From: Symbiodinium natans | Lineage: Eukaryota; Sar; Dinophyceae; Suessiales; Symbiodiniaceae | Direction of reading: 5' to 3' | Length of the DNA stretch: 64,000 bases | Assembly: GCA_905221605.1 (NCBI GenBank) | Contig: CAJNDS010002168.1 | Location: forward strand, 276,233 to 340,232 | Shown: in pieces, positions 1-12,900 of the stretch | How the letters are laid out: each line of letters begins with the position of its first letter | Position numbering within the stretch: the first letter of the stretch is position 1 | Translations under genes and position numbers: made by a program | The notes under the pieces: model-generated | What the model was told of the DNA's origin: nothing | Seen by the model: the letters and a program-made list of their open reading frames with translations, nothing else | The model's database searches: none

Positions 1-50
1 TTTTATCATCTTTTATCATCTTTTATCATCTTTTATCATCTTTTAATCGG
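1..50. repeat. TTTTATCATC decamer tandem repeat
   Basis: Four and a half copies of the decamer TTTTATCATC open the window. The array probably continues upstream of the window edge. It is followed by AT-rich sequence with scattered relics of the same motif (ATCATCTT, ATTATCTT) up to about position 250. Confidence 0.9.
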
Positions 51-903
51 GTCATCCTTTGGACTTTGTTTGGACAGCACCCATATCTTAATCATCTTCT
101 ATGGTTATCGTCTGCTATTATCTTTATTATCTTTTATAATACTTGTTTTTTTTGGTTAATCCTTTTGTTTTAATCATCTTGTATAATCTTCTATTATCTT
201 TGTCATCAGTTTTTTGCTTGATCAGTTTTTGTTTATAATATTTCATCATCTTTTATTATTTACTATTAGAGCTTTGGATGTTGGCCCATGTTTTTGTATC
301 ATTTTTAATTTTCGTGCTTGTTTTTTTTTTGTGATTTTTTAGTTTTAGTAAAGAAGAAAACTTCAACCTTAAACCTTAGACCCTAAAACCAGATACCCCT
401 AAACCCCTAAGCCCCTTGTGTCTAAAACAAAAAACCCAAATATGTGCAACATACGAAAAAAAACAAACAAAGAACACAGTAACAAAACCCTAGTGTTCTG
501 TCTAAACAATAAGAGATTTACTTTAAAAATATGTTCAGAAATGATGCCTCAAAAAAAAGCTTGGAATGTTCAGTTTGCAGACTTAACAAAAATCGATTAG
601 CAAGAAAGCAGCGCAGCCACATACCCGCAGCAAGGAACATATGAACGTATAATCCTTATTACTTTCTTCGTGTGGTTTTATTCTTTCGCAGTCTTTGCTT
701 ATTGGGTTTTTATCGGTTTTCTTAATAGGCCAGCGCTGGAATTTAACCCACGCGTGCTCGGAGGCTTCAGCTGGTATACGCAAAGCAGATCGACTCGGTA
801 TTCCTTGCATGTTTAGCATCCGGCCTCTAACAATCAGACAACGCATGGCATGAATGCGCGCAATGCAGCTCAGATTTATAAGGCAACTCTGAGATTGTGA
901 GCC
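51..903. other. AT-rich intergenic sequence, no gene seen
   Basis: AT-rich sequence with degenerate ATCATCTT words and a short stretch at about 365-415 resembling degraded CCCTAAA/CCCCTAAA repeats. Small open frames exist on both strands but lack family-like composition. I see no RNA gene or recognisable promoter. Confidence 0.5.
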
Positions 904-1587
904 TTGCGCATATGCTGCCGCATTCAAGTTTCTGCTATCCCACGACAGTCCTTCCTTGAACTATCTCTTTGTTTCGCCATGCCGCTGTCAAGCTTGGATG
1001 CAACCCAGCGAGCCCTTCGCGTCGCGCGTGCACAGTACAGCCGCGGGAAAGGTGACCTTCGTGAGTTGCTGCGTAAGCGACAGGCCACGGTAAAGAAGCA
1101 AAAGACCACCTTGAGGCAATTGGAAGACAAGGTTCGGGAAATGGACGGCGTTTTGTCCGAAGAGTGTTCTTCTTCATCCTCATTGCTGGGAAGTTCATCG
1201 TCTGACAGTGAGAGTGAGACTGACTCGGCAAGCTTTAAGGGCACACCTCCTAAGGAGAAAGCCTCGCCTGGGTTGAAGCCTCCTGAGGAGGAAGCAGTCC
1301 CGCAGGCTAAAACTAAAGCGAAAGCCAAAGCCAAAGCTCCACCGGTATCTCCGAAGGAGAAATCGATTGCTAAGGCGCCTCGTCGGTCCAAGCAGAATTT
1401 TCCTGAGATCCCTCCCGGAGAACCCGCGCCCAACCACAAGGGTAAACCTAACGCTGAAGGCGTACTCTACCCTGGATTTGCAAGGAAGGACCCTCGTCGT
1501 TACGACTCGTGTGAGCAACTTCGGCGAGGGTTTGCCAGCTCGTCCAAGAAGCATAACCCAAACTGCGCGTGGAAGGTGCGAGGGTGA
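904..1587 (+). CDS. Exon of a Lys/Ser/Pro-rich protein with N-terminal coiled coil, unrecognised
   Basis: An open frame of 227 codons. The most credible start is the ATG at 979, because the following 55 residues form a basic amphipathic coiled-coil-like helix (arginine, lysine, glutamine and leucine rich). Then come a Ser/Glu tract (SSSSSLLGSSSSDSESE), a Lys/Ala/Pro low-complexity linker (TKAKAKAKAPP) and a basic tail with a C..H..NC pattern. Such a layout suits a nuclear or nucleic-acid-binding protein, but I recognise no domain. The frame stops just after AAG|GTGCGAGGG, a plausible 5' splice site, so this may be a first exon rather than a whole gene. No downstream exon was joined. Confidence 0.5.
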   Translation: MRICCRIQVSAIPRQSFLELSLCFAMPLSSLDATQRALRVARAQYSRGKGDLRELLRKRQATVKKQKTTLRQLEDKVREMDGVLSEECSSSSSLLGSSSSDSESETDSASFKGTPPKEKASPGLKPPEEEAVPQAKTKAKAKAKAPPVSPKEKSIAKAPRRSKQNFPEIPPGEPAPNHKGKPNAEGVLYPGFARKDPRRYDSCEQLRRGFASSSKKHNPNCAWKVRG

Positions 1588-4500
1588 GCTTTGGAGCAAC
1601 AGCGCACGGTGCCAAAATAAAGCATGGAATGTGCTTCAGCGACAACAGCATAGAGGTAAGTCTGTACCAAGTCACTCTAATAAGCATAGCCTTCCCTGCC
1701 ATAGTGTTAACTCAAGACAGCGTGCAGTTTACTTCATATGTTTGCATGCACTCTTTCCAAACATAAGCAGTGCTCGGTATTCCACGCCAGGTCTCATCTG
1801 ATTGCAGACCAAGATCTCCCAGCGCTTAAAGAACAAGGCGTGGTTGACAGAATTCCTACAGTGTTCCGACAGTGTCTACTGATTTAGTATTTCTACAGGG
1901 TTGCTAGTGCCGGAATTCTTGAGGGCTTCGCCGCAGCAGGGTCCAGTTGTACAAAAGTAAACAACACAGAGACTCAGAGGCCACGGGTCACCCGTAAAGC
2001 AGCCCAGAATGCATACAAGCAGTGTCCATCAACATAATCAAATTCACAGCAGGCTGTTGGAGCGGCAGCTTCCGTTAGTAAATGCATCCACAACACAGGG
2101 TCAGAAGTGAAGCCTCGAGCTGCGCAGGTCGGTCGCACAACTATGTGCGCCTGAGCAAAAACAAGGTTGCCAGCTAGAGTTTTCACTATTATGATAAGTT
2201 TGAGCTCCGCAATCTTATGTTATCGTGCTTATGGTAACTTTAGCTTCGCCATCCTCAGTTAACAGACTTGTCGTAGACTATCTATCATAATTGTGATAAG
2301 TTCTTATGTTTATGATAGGTTGTCATCGTCGTGGTAGTTGTATATGATTATAACTTCCTCCAGGTGTTAAATATTGCGACCTACATTTTTTTTGTACGGT
2401 AAACTACACCAAAACTAAGGGGCGCGATTCTTGTGGTCTGGATGTTTTGGAATTCCGAGCTGCGCCAAAAAGTACAAGCATATATTGTCACGCATGTAAG
2501 CACAGTACTACATGAGAACAATACTCTTCGTCTTCAAAGACACATGCTCGATAAAGAATTGCGTTTCTTGTATGACTTCAACATATTTCAACTGCGTATG
2601 TGCCTTGACTTTGCTTTGCAGTATCGCACGAAACAATCGTGAATATCACTCTCGCGCGAAACAGGACAATACTTTTCACCAATTTTACAGATAACTAATA
2701 ATCTCCGAGTTATCAGCTGTGTCAAGCCACAGATGGCGAAGCTCGATTAATGAATGAACTAGATTAATTAAATAAGCTCATATAAAAATACGAAAACACG
2801 GTTTGGAGCCAAGCCCTTTAAAATAATTGAATTAGTCAAATTAAGTAAAGTAATTCAATCAGGAAAACTATTTAAACTAACTGGATTCTTTACATTCCGA
2901 CAATTAAAAGACATTATTTTAAATAAATTAACAACGCAGGTTTTCTCATCTGACACAGGATGCTTTGCGTTCTATGCATGTTTTTTGTCTATTTCGAAGC
3001 CTGCAATTACTAAAACGTTAGTTGGAGGAGTATGCTCGAAAAACATTTCAAGCATGTTATTATCTCGAGCACGTTGCAGCCGGTCACACAGCATACATCA
3101 AGATAAAGTTGACGACGCAGCCTTTTCTAGCGCCAAGCTTCTAACAATCACAGACGTTTCGCACATTCAGGCCGCCTCTGCCTCAGCAAGATCACTCATT
3201 TACAACTCACATGACACATAACGAATGCCGTTTGTACAAAAACCTGAACTCCGAGGTCCTGATGTTGCGCTGGTCAAGATTGCAGTGGTTTGGTGGCGAG
3301 GACTGCGCGTGACTGGGATGTATGAGTTCGCGTAGCGATTCACAATGTCACTGTTGTTTCCTGTATGTGTCGCGCGTACTTGTACTTGAGTAAGGTACGA
3401 GGCCGCAAGCCCGGCCGATGACGCGCCAATTCGACCACGTCATCTAGCTGCATGAGCAGGTGTGTGCATACGCGACTCAACGAAATAGCTAAGGGACTCC
3501 GGTCGTGCGTATCCCTCGCTGGCGAACGGATTTGTCTTATACTCAGCACTGATTGTTATTGCGCTTATTATTATTGTTGTTGCTATTATTGCGTCACTTT
3601 CTTTCTTCTCGAGGACATCCTTCACCGTGAGGACGCCAGCCGAGTTTTTCAAGGAGTATAGCGCTTAAGCTTCTCACACTTGCTAAAACACTGTACAAGT
3701 CCTAGGCTTCAGGCATCGGAGCCGTCTCAATGCCTTGAAGCATCCGCAAAGCAAAGGACTCAGTCCTTTTATTTTTTTATAATCTCGACTCAGTGCACGC
3801 GACACATTTACTTCAATCATGCTTACGCAAGGCCTCCTTCAACTGCTCCGAAAACGCGATCCGTCAATTGTCTGGACCTTGGATGTTGGTTTCAAGTCCT
3901 GTGTGCGTGAGTTGCAGTCGTGTAGCTTTTCTACGTTAGGGCACCTGGATCCCAATGGCCGATGGAAGAGGACTTAAACAGCTGTTACCGCTTAGACGTG
4001 TTGTTGCGCGTGCAACTTGTCAGGACCAAGCACAGCTTCGACGCGTGTGTGTCGCTTGATGACAATGTAAATGAATATATCGCCTTCTGACGCATAGTCT
4101 TTAACAATAGTACGCAAACATACTGCCAAGGAAATCCGGTGCCTTCCCTGTACTTGCGAACAACGCGTGTGGAACTTATCATTTCTTTCTGACTGTCTAG
4201 TAGTTACTAAGCATTTCTTCCAGAAGAACTGCGCTCTAGACCACTGCCGACGCAAGTCGTGCCTTTCATCTCAAGGTCTGCAACGTCACAAGACGTTGAA
4301 GCACTTGTGGAAGAGAAGTCATGACCTTAGCTACTTTTTTGCACACGCCAAAAATGTGTGTGAAGTTGCACGCTAACTCAACCAAATCAGGAACAGCTGT
4401 CGCGCAACGGAGTGCTCGTCGCAGTCGAAAGCTGGACCGCCCTTAAGCAGCATCGAGGAGCTGCCTGACATTGAGTGCGAACCCAAGCTTAAGTGAAATA

Positions 4501-5572
4501 CAATTGAGGTGAACATGGAAACAGTCGCGACCTTAGATAGTTTATGTCTCGGCTACAAAGAAAAGTTATAAGGCAGCGCACTGCATTAATTACTTCAGGA
4601 GAAACTACCGCTCGACTGAGTGCTGGTCACAGCTGGAAGCTGGATTCCTTTTGAGCGGCATCGACAAGCTGCTTTACATGGAGTGCAAACCCAAGTTAAA
4701 GTGAAATGTTTTAATTCGCACATGGAGTCAAGCACGCAGGGACAGTCCCAGTGCAGGCGAACCGCTTCTGTTGCGTCAGCGCCCTAAGAGTAGCTGCCAC
4801 ACATGAGTGACGAGTCAGTCGAGCACAGCCCACGTACCAAGCTGTTAATTATGTCCCTGCAACAGGTTTGAGAACATGCCGCTGATCCCGGCCGACTTGA
4901 CGCCCTGGAATAATACGCCAATGAACACATGTGACTTGTCTCAAGCAAGCGAAGTAACGCATGCATCTTCCCGTATAACATTACATCATGTCAGGGGTGT
5001 CGACCGGCTTCTGCAAGAAGCAGTTGTTCGAGGGCAGCATCTGGGATGACATTTGCCTCTCGTCCTGTAATTAAATTAAATAAATCAGATACTTTCGCAG
5101 AAAGAATGTTTCTGGGTAAGGCGACGACATTGCCAAGAACATGTTTATCAGAATGCTGCGCACCAGCCGGAAGAATGTGTCGCAGGACATGGATAAAGCA
5201 CATCATTTCTTAAACAACTCATTATCTTGGACAGGAATCCGTTGTCTGGCAGTCGATCTCGAGACCTGCCTGGCACAGAGGCTTCGGTCGCCGAGGCACA
5301 CGCGTGATCCATTATCATCAGTGTTACCGCACTCAAGTCAGAACATCATTGCGACCATGCTGCCTAGGCCGCAATTTTCGGACCATCTGCCGCATGCAAA
5401 ACAAGAAGAAGCAGTCAGACTCCACCAGCGTCTTGAAGACATTGTTTACTCAACGAAATAGCGCACCTGGTACCAGTGTGTTTCCTTCTAGTCAATACTG
5501 TGCCAGAACAAGATTCATCGTTGAAAACAGATGCATTGATGTTAAGATGTAATACGCTGAGGTCTTCGTGAC
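1588..5572. other. About 4 kb without a confident gene
   Basis: Moderately AT-rich sequence with only short open frames on both strands and none with family-like composition. Segments at 2740-2930 are strongly AT-rich with repeated AATTAA/ATTAAA words. One diverged duplication is described separately (4406-4726). I see no telomere arrays, no introner copies and no RNA gene. Small exons of a spliced gene could be hidden here. Confidence 0.4.
4406..4726 (+). repeat. Diverged tandem duplication of about 110 bp
   Basis: Segments 4406-4516 and 4613-4726 align along their length: both have a GAGTGCT.GTC start, AAGCTGGA, then AGC.GCATCGA..AGCTGC, GAGTGC.AACCCAAG and end in AAGTGAAAT. Identity is roughly 70% by eye. 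Neither copy is open in a convincing frame. It could be an old local duplication or two copies of a dispersed element. Confidence 0.55.
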
Positions 5573-6709
5573 ATGCTGCAGATCTTCCAGGGTAACGGCG
5601 TCCACTTGAACTACAGTCGCCACGGTCCTTTCTGGACCTCCGCCGACTACGACAGTTCTGCGCTTCGTTTTGTGGGCACACACCTCTGGTCGAAACAGCG
5701 AGGTCGCTGGGAACTTTTAATTAACACAATTCAGATGTATAGTACTTTGACATTGAACACGTGCGGACGCAAAGGTACACGCCAATACAAAGACGTCTGC
5801 ATGCTGGATTCTTTGCTTGCGCATGGCTTCAAAGTGGCCTACAATCGAGACGGGCCTTTTTGGGCTCTCTCCGACGGAAATTCACTCCTACTACCGTTCG
5901 AGATTCTTGTTAGGCATGAAGACGTTGCGCTTATGAGTACTCGATTCAACATATTTGTTTAACAGCCAAGGAAGGAGTTGGTCGAGGTGGAGTCCAAAGA
6001 CATGTCGGAACACGGCGACTACATTGTCGGTGATCGCGATCACTTCATACCAATCCGCTGTAACGAAGACGGCTATGCCATTAACTTCGGCAATCGACGT
6101 CACAAGTGGCGCCGAGCACTTCCGCTCGACACGTTGAAGGCGTTTGTACGATCTCGGATCGCCTCTTCACATGTTTCTTTACATTATGCCAGGCTGCCTG
6201 GTGGTTGTGTCCCTCAACTGGAGTCGTGTACTTCAACAGCAACAACGCGCACATCGTATATCGACTTCAGGTCTGCCTTAAGTTTCAAATGTTCTGCTTA
6301 GATTTTATCAGTAAATTCTGCCAGGCACTCTCTGACAGGAACTGCGACTTGCCCACGACTGATTATCTCGGATCCGGTTTTGAGCTGCTAGACTCAGTTC
6401 ATGTTAAAATAACAGCGTGCGCACGGAATTCTCACCTGCTTCAGTAGCTGTTTGTGATCGCTTCTTTTTCGTAAGGCAGTGGATGAAGGACATGATGCGT
6501 GACGACCTGATGTCATGTCCGAAAACATGGACTCTCCAAGACGTTTTTGAGATTCCCGGCATGACCGAGGCGCTATACTTAGCGGTTATCGCGTCCGTAC
6601 GCATGTATGCTAAAGGTGCAAGTCAAAGCGATCAGGCTTACTTCAGTGCGACCGGAGAAAGCGAGGCCTTTTGGCGTGTGCATTTACGCGACTCATGCAT
6701 ATTTCACTG
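5573..6709 (+). CDS. Multi-exon coding remnant, unrecognised product
   Basis: Three stretches look like exons of one plus-strand gene. About 5580-5955 is open and rich in aromatic and acidic residues, with an internal near-repeat (RHGPFWTS and RDGPFWAL about 75 residues apart). About 5974-6125 follows an AAG|GAAGG acceptor and encodes a polar segment (DRDHFIPIRCNEDGY). About 6480-6709 follows a pyrimidine-rich stretch ending in GGCAG and ends at a GTAAGC donor. I recognise no family. The first exon's duplicated HGPFW motif suggests a repeated fold. Boundaries are approximate and the joins were not proven by frame. Confidence 0.4.
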
Positions 6710-6772
6710 TAAGCAAACACAAAGAATGAATACATTTAAGCATAACGCATAACAAAACTTCTTGTAACACAG

Positions 6773-7119
6773 GCGAGCTCATCGACTTGCGCCCAAGCAG
6801 CATCATCCACAGGCTCCGCCGGAAAGGCAGGATTCGCACCCTTAGACACAAAGAACAAATGCAATTAGACGTAACGCATGACAAAACTACGTTTAACACA
6901 GGCGCGCTCATCGACTTGCGCCCAAGCAGCATCATCCACAGGCTCCGCCGGAAAGGCAGGATTCACACCCTTAGACACAAAGAACAAAAGCAATTAGACG
7001 TAACGCATGACAAAACTACGTTTAACACAGGCGCGCTCATCGACTTGCGCCCAAGCATCACCATCCACAGGCTCCACCGGAAAGGCAGGACTCACATCCT
7101 TAGACGTGACATGCAGTGA
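6773..7119 (+). repeat. 129-bp tandem repeat, 2.6 copies, in-frame
   Basis: Units begin at 6773, 6902 and 7031 with GCG(A/C)GCTCATCGACTTG, an exact period of 129 bp. Because 129 is a multiple of three, the array is open across all units and would encode a 43-residue basic repeat (IIHRLRRKGRI...LRHKEQ). Each unit carries its own acceptor-like TTTAACACAG directly before GCGCGCTC. It can therefore be read either as a protein repeat or as a duplicated exon plus intron piece. Copies are highly similar, so the amplification is recent. Confidence 0.85.
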
Positions 7120-7168
7120 GCGATGAGTTGTAGCTGATACTATTTTGCGTGGTGGGACGTGCTTCAGG

Positions 7169-7970
7169 CGAAGATTTCTTCATACAAGATTCCCGCTGAT
7201 TTCGCACCATTCCGGCTTGCGCCGCACATAGAATGGAGAGTCAACAATGATTGGGCTGTGGTGCGCAGGAAACAAGGCATTGCTCAAATCACGAAGATGT
7301 GGCAGAATCATGCCCAGAAGCCTGGGAGTTGCATCCTCAACACCCAGTGCTGAGAACGCTAGGATTTCCACGAGGTTTTCCTGGCGCTATGCTCTACTGC
7401 CCTACATGGAAAACTGCTTTCTGGACAGATAGCATCTCAGAATCATGGAACCTGTTCTACGAGTACTTCAAGATTATGGCCACGTCAACATCATCCGACA
7501 CAAGGCCTGAGTCAGACTAACCTGATATGTTGCGGTAAATAACGAGCGTCATATTTATATTTTAAGGTCGACGATTGATTCCGACGAAATCGACGTTGGC
7601 GTCGCTCCTGCCAGTCCGAAAATGCATCCTGACATAGATGAAGCACTGACGCAAGGTACTGCGTACATTTTATAGTGTATTCATCATGTTAGATTTGAAC
7701 TTGAATGCGCCGCAATGCTTCTCTGCAATCATACCGATATAAGCATTCTTAATCCTCCGATCGTATTCTGAGGTCGCGACTGGAAGCCGAGGCAATCGGC
7801 GCTAGCGTCGCAGACACGAGCCCAACAATGCTTCACAACATGGATTCGTAGCAAACGCCTTGAAGGTCAAGCGGCATGTTCGCATTCCAAGGTCACCTAC
7901 TGCGTTCACTGCCACAGCTGAAGTGCACGTTGAGACTGCGATTCGAAGAAGGCTTCTTGTCAAGGGTATG
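7169..7970 (+). CDS. Coding remnant with a short GT-AG intron, partly degraded
   Basis: From about 7330 to 7510 a frame with natural composition (GFPRGFPGAMLYCPTWK) is open. Removing 7511-7566 (56 nt, GTCAG...TTTAAG|GTC, a GTC duplication at the ends) joins it in frame to 7567-7655 (an acidic segment, IDSDEIDVG). A further exon-like piece begins at 7773 after TGAG|GTC. Beyond 7830 the best reading jumps between frames, with a protein-like segment (TAEVHVETAIRRRLL) in another frame, so the 3' part looks frameshifted or wrongly parsed. No family recognised. It sits upstream of the zinc-finger exon and may belong to the same mobile element. Confidence 0.35.
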
Positions 7971-8170
7971 TACTTAATACATTTGTGCGCGCGCTCTTTA
8001 CTTGGAAGCTAGATGTTATAATTTAGCTTTCTGCAATTCCTAGCAGCTGACAGGTGGTCTCGACAACAGAACTTGACTTCGGACGTGCGTCTTGGAATAC
8101 ATTTGTTCGACTGTCATTGCGTCTAACCTTTGAACGAAATACATAACGTTACTTAGGTCAAACATCGCAA

Positions 8171-9645
8171 AACTTCCAGTTCGCAGATGGCATCGTCCCA
8201 CCGCTGCAAGAGATTTCTTGGGCGGTTCTGACGCTGCTTCACTCTGTCACCGAGAGAGTCTGCAGCAACCACAGCCTTTGCGGCCCAACTTATTGTCTGT
8301 GTCAGTGCTGGAGAAAGCAGCGAGCAGTCGGTGTGGAAGAGACTATCTTGCCGGCGGCAACAGAAAGCCTCACAGCGGAAGGTGTGACGCTCAAGCAGCG
8401 ATTCCATTGGAAGTGTTGACGTCATTGCCTCTTTACTTTTGCGACTATCGGTACTTACATATTCTGGCAGCAACTTCAACGTCAATGCTGGCATCTACAC
8501 GTCGGAAACGTAACTGGGACAACAGAGATGTAGATCTCGACAATCAGCAGGATCTACTGGTGACGCAAAGACTTCGATCCATGGCAGCTCTTGTTGCTAC
8601 GGCTCGGAGCATATCCGTGAACCTACATCAGCTTTCAATGTTTCTGAACATACCTCAGAATGTGAGACTGTGCTGGAACGTAGAAGCCCTTCCACCTCAG
8701 ATTGCTTTCAACAGCTTCAAGTTTGGCTGCATTTCCACGGCACCCTTGATGGGCTGCGCTGATTTCCATGTATTCTTGCCTGACGATGTGCGAGGTCTGT
8801 ACGTGGGTGTTAAAGAATTTCGAGGTGAACGGAAATCGTACTGCCGAATAGATAATGTGTTTCAAGACACAATTACCTGGTCAATGGGCGTTAACCAGCA
8901 CCCTGTCATGCCCCATAGATCTGCGAGCAGACATGCCCCTCGGCCAAATGCTATTAATACCTTTCAGATCCGCTGGAACGATCGCAATTTTGCGATAGCA
9001 CTCAACGGAGAAGGGGTTTCTCATTGTCGACTGCGGCAAGAGCACGTCAACGGTGCAGCGCCGCCGCTGTCCGACGTCGTCTTCATGGCCTTCGGTCGGG
9101 GACGATACATTCCAGCTCCACTTTTCTTGCCGCTGTCCTCGCCTATTCAGCTGAACTCTCAGATACAATGCGGCATTTGTAATCGATACTATCCTTTGGA
9201 CAGACCGAGATGGAGTGTTTGCCCCCTTTGCAACACCTGGATCTGCAGCACGCACTGCGAGCGATCGCCGTCAAGACGATGTCCGCATTGCGTCATGCAG
9301 TTGAGCGATTACTTGGGTGGATCGGAGGACGCTATGATTGACGCGGTCGTCCTGGACGCGTATCGAAGAGGACTTTACTACAGTCATAACGATCTTGTGA
9401 TGTTGTTTGTACTCATTGAGTATATGTTTTGTCCGCAAGCTTTAATATTAACAAGTCCAGGAGACTCACACGCTATCAGTTCTAGCTCAGCAACTGCGCG
9501 GGTGTCGCTGTCAGAAAGTAAGCCTTATCAGTTCAACTGGAGATTGCTCTTCCGAAGAGACTACCACACTTGCTTCGTCCACTCGCTGAACGTACGCAGC
9601 AGAGACCCTTCGATGCATTCATGTATTTCCTTCGAATCAACCAGG
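8171..9645 (+). CDS. Two-exon gene fragment with RING-like zinc-binding cluster
   Basis: Exon-like segment 8171-8414 and the long exon 8471-9645 join in frame if 8415-8470 (GTTGAC...TGGCAG, 56 nt) is removed. The long exon encodes a globular region of about 280 residues without a family I know, then a zinc cluster from the codon at 9169: CGIC, CPLC, C..HC and CPHC pairs spaced like a RING or treble-clef finger, followed by an acidic helix and a hydrophobic segment (VMLFVLIEYMF). The frame ends near an AG|GTGCAT donor at about 9645. A ubiquitin-ligase or nucleic-acid-binding role is possible but unproven. It precedes the nuclease-helicase gene on the same strand. Confidence 0.5.
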
Positions 9646-9963
9646 TGCATCGCGTAGCAGACATGATCATATATATGTTGTTTTACGCCGTTAGTTGATG
9701 AGTCGCACAGGAATATAGATCTTTTCTGCTCAAGCTCGCGTTGAGTCGATGCGATGCTATGTCAGGATTACTGCGGTGGGTCGTTGGACGAAATGGACGT
9801 GGAGCAGAATAGCGAATCTGCTTTCGGTCGTGCCTTTCACGCAAAATTGCGCGAACACTATCACACATACTGTTTGATTTTGACTTTTCGCATTCATTAT
9901 GTTGCAGCAGTACCCTCGGCGTATTATCCTGTCACGCACGCTCGCTGTCGATACACCACTGAG

Positions 9964-12900
9964 GCTGGTGGGAGGCTCCTCTTCCGCTTCTCGTCGGTAG
10001 CGTTCTTGATGTTACCGAGCCCCAGACGCCAATTTTCCAACTGCCTGATCATCCGGAAATCACAAATCCAGATCATCTGACTGCGTGCACGTGGCTGGCC
10101 GAACTCAATTCTCATCCTTCCGACGCGAGATTGCGTTTTCAAGCAGATGGACACTTGTACTTCTTCGATGAGAAGAAGATAGACACCAGTGCGGCTTGAA
10201 TGCATTTATGAATAATGTGTCTTGGCAAGCAAAATAATTCCTGATACAGAGCTGCGTGAAACTTGATCAGGTCACGACTTTGATTCATTCTCACGCAGAA
10301 GAATTTGATCCAAGCCTTGCCATCACAACAATGAAGACTGGCAAGAATTGGCCACGCCCAGAGTACATGACAGATGAGTACAACATCGCCGTTATCAAAG
10401 TTCTCGTAGGCAACTGCTCACAAGATGAAACGGCCAAGTTGTTGTCGCTTCTGGCTGACGCAACGACTACTCGATCGGATTTGTGCCACGAGCTGCAGCT
10501 TCTAAAGCACAAGAGCAGCGTCTGGGAAGATCTGGTGAAAGAGTTCGTGCTAACGGACAGTGAGATCATGCAGACATGGAGTGACAACGCACTGAGGGCT
10601 TCAACCGCCGGCACGTGGATGCATGCCATGTTCGAGCACGTCTTGAACGGCTTCGACGTGATACCCAAATCACTGCACGAAGAGCTGTCGATGTGCTTGC
10701 GTTTTCTTTCTGACACTGTTAACGAATTTCCAAAGCTGCGAATATTTCGCACAGAGTGGACGATCTATGCAATTGACGAAGACGTGGCTGGTTCCATCGA
10801 CGCAGTCTTTGTGGATCAGGAAGACGACAAGCTGGTGCTCGTCGACTGGAAGAGATCTAAAAAGCTTCCAGAAAAATATAACGGCTACGGCAAGCTCATG
10901 AGCGGCCCCTTGTCCAGCGTACCTGACTGCCAAGGCGAGCATTACAGGCTGCAGTTGAACATGTACAAGTGGATACTTACCAAGTACTACGAGAAGGATA
11001 TCAAGTCCATGATGGTTGTTTCTACTGCAGCAAATGCAACCAAAGAACCCTTCGTGGATCTAGTTCCAGACATGCAAGAAACTGTGGGAAAGCTCATGTC
11101 AGTCAGACGCGACCAAAGGAAGCAAAGCAAGGCTCACTCGCCAACTTTCCATCAGATGGAGTCGGAAGATGAAGACCTTCACGCAGACGGTGCGGTTTGG
11201 GGAAATCAATGCCCGAGCGAACCAGTGGCACGAAGTCAAGCTGCACTCCAAGGGGAAGGTCCACAGGAGCTACCTGCTACTGTTCCATTTAGAGTAGTTC
11301 ACTCCACAGACCAAGCGTCGCAACTGGAGCGCGACGATGACGAGGAAGTGCGTCAGCTCATGAGCCAGTTGCACAATATGTTGGATGAACATGTTCCCCC
11401 TGCAGCAAAAAAAAGACGCCTCTTACCAGGAGCAGAAGCGTCTGCGCAGCAGTTTGCCGATACCTTTGCCTTGTGCAGTAAGAAGATTTCTTCTGTGCTC
11501 AGTACTTACGATCCAGACGTCAAGCAGGACCGATCCTACATCAGAGTGCAGACGGAGTCCATGCTGAACACGCTGGCGGCGCGGTTCCCCGATACAAGCG
11601 AGGAGTTGCGGAGAATCATCGCAGTGGCAGCAGCAATAGCCGAAGGCAGAGTGCCGCCAAAACCCATGCTGGCCGACGCTGCTGCATTGTCCTGGATGAT
11701 CGAAGGGGGCCGCCACATGAGAGTTCACAAGGGATTTTTATACATTTACAATGACGACGGCAGTTTCTTGCCGTTTTCGGGCATACCTCCCGAGGCAGTC
11801 CTGCACCGACTTGGCTCATTTTTCACGATCTTGGAGGGCGTGTTTCGCAGATTGCGACCGTCTGTGCGCAAAGATGGCGACAGTGTTGCGAACGCAGTCG
11901 TCGCCGACAAGCAAAATTATGTCTCAGACTCAGACTTTTTCTTAGCTTGCAGGCAAGCTGCTGCGAGGCGTCCGAACAGCATTCAGGTAGAAAACAGACT
12001 AGACGATCCAGAGCCGGCTGATGACGTGATGGCCGTTGCTGCAAACAGACAGGACCAGGACAGTTCAGGCTCATGGACAACGGACAAGGCTGACGATGTG
12101 TTCAAATTGGCATTCTGTCTGAAGCATGAGTTTATGCACACCAGAATGATATCCCTCATCGTAGAGTGGTGTGAGACGGAGGACCAGCGTCAGCCCGCCA
12201 TATGCTACGACGACATATGCTTTGCGTACGACAAAGCCGACTCATCACTTTCAATTACGCCAGTGCCGAAAGGTCCCTTCAATAACTGCTATGTGTATGT
12301 GCCCCATTCTCTGCTCGATCCCGTCCTGCAGTGCGTTGAAGAGAAACTTCATCGCTTTTACAGGCAAACCTTCTGGGCGAACCACAACGTCTTCGTTTGC
12401 TGCCAGGCAGCATTGGCGATAGCAAAGCGAGGCTATAACGTTGATCGCTGCTTCATAGGCATCTCGCCAGGTGGTGTTGGACAAAGCCTGTATTCCTTGC
12501 ATCTGGCCGAGATGTACAAACATAACCATTGCCTATTTGATCCAAATCTTTGGTACATGGAAGAAGAGATCCGTAAACAGGTGGAGACGCTTGCTCGATG
12601 CTTCATCATCACAGGTCAGGAAGCGCCTGAGTCCTCGAAGAAGCTCCACACGGATCTGTACAAAAAGACAATGTCGGGCGATGGGATTATGGGCCGCAAG
12701 CCTTATGGCTACACTACTCGAATGTTTTCGATAGTCGGATGGAAGAGGCTGGAAGTTAACCGCCTCATGAAATTCGTGGGCGTTCACTTAGGAAACTTCA
12801 ATTCCATGCTGCGACGAGCGTTCGTCTGGAAAGTCAAGGCCAGGTTCGTTGCGAAGAAGTTCTTGGAGAGGTACCCCGACCACGAGCTTGACGGCATCTT

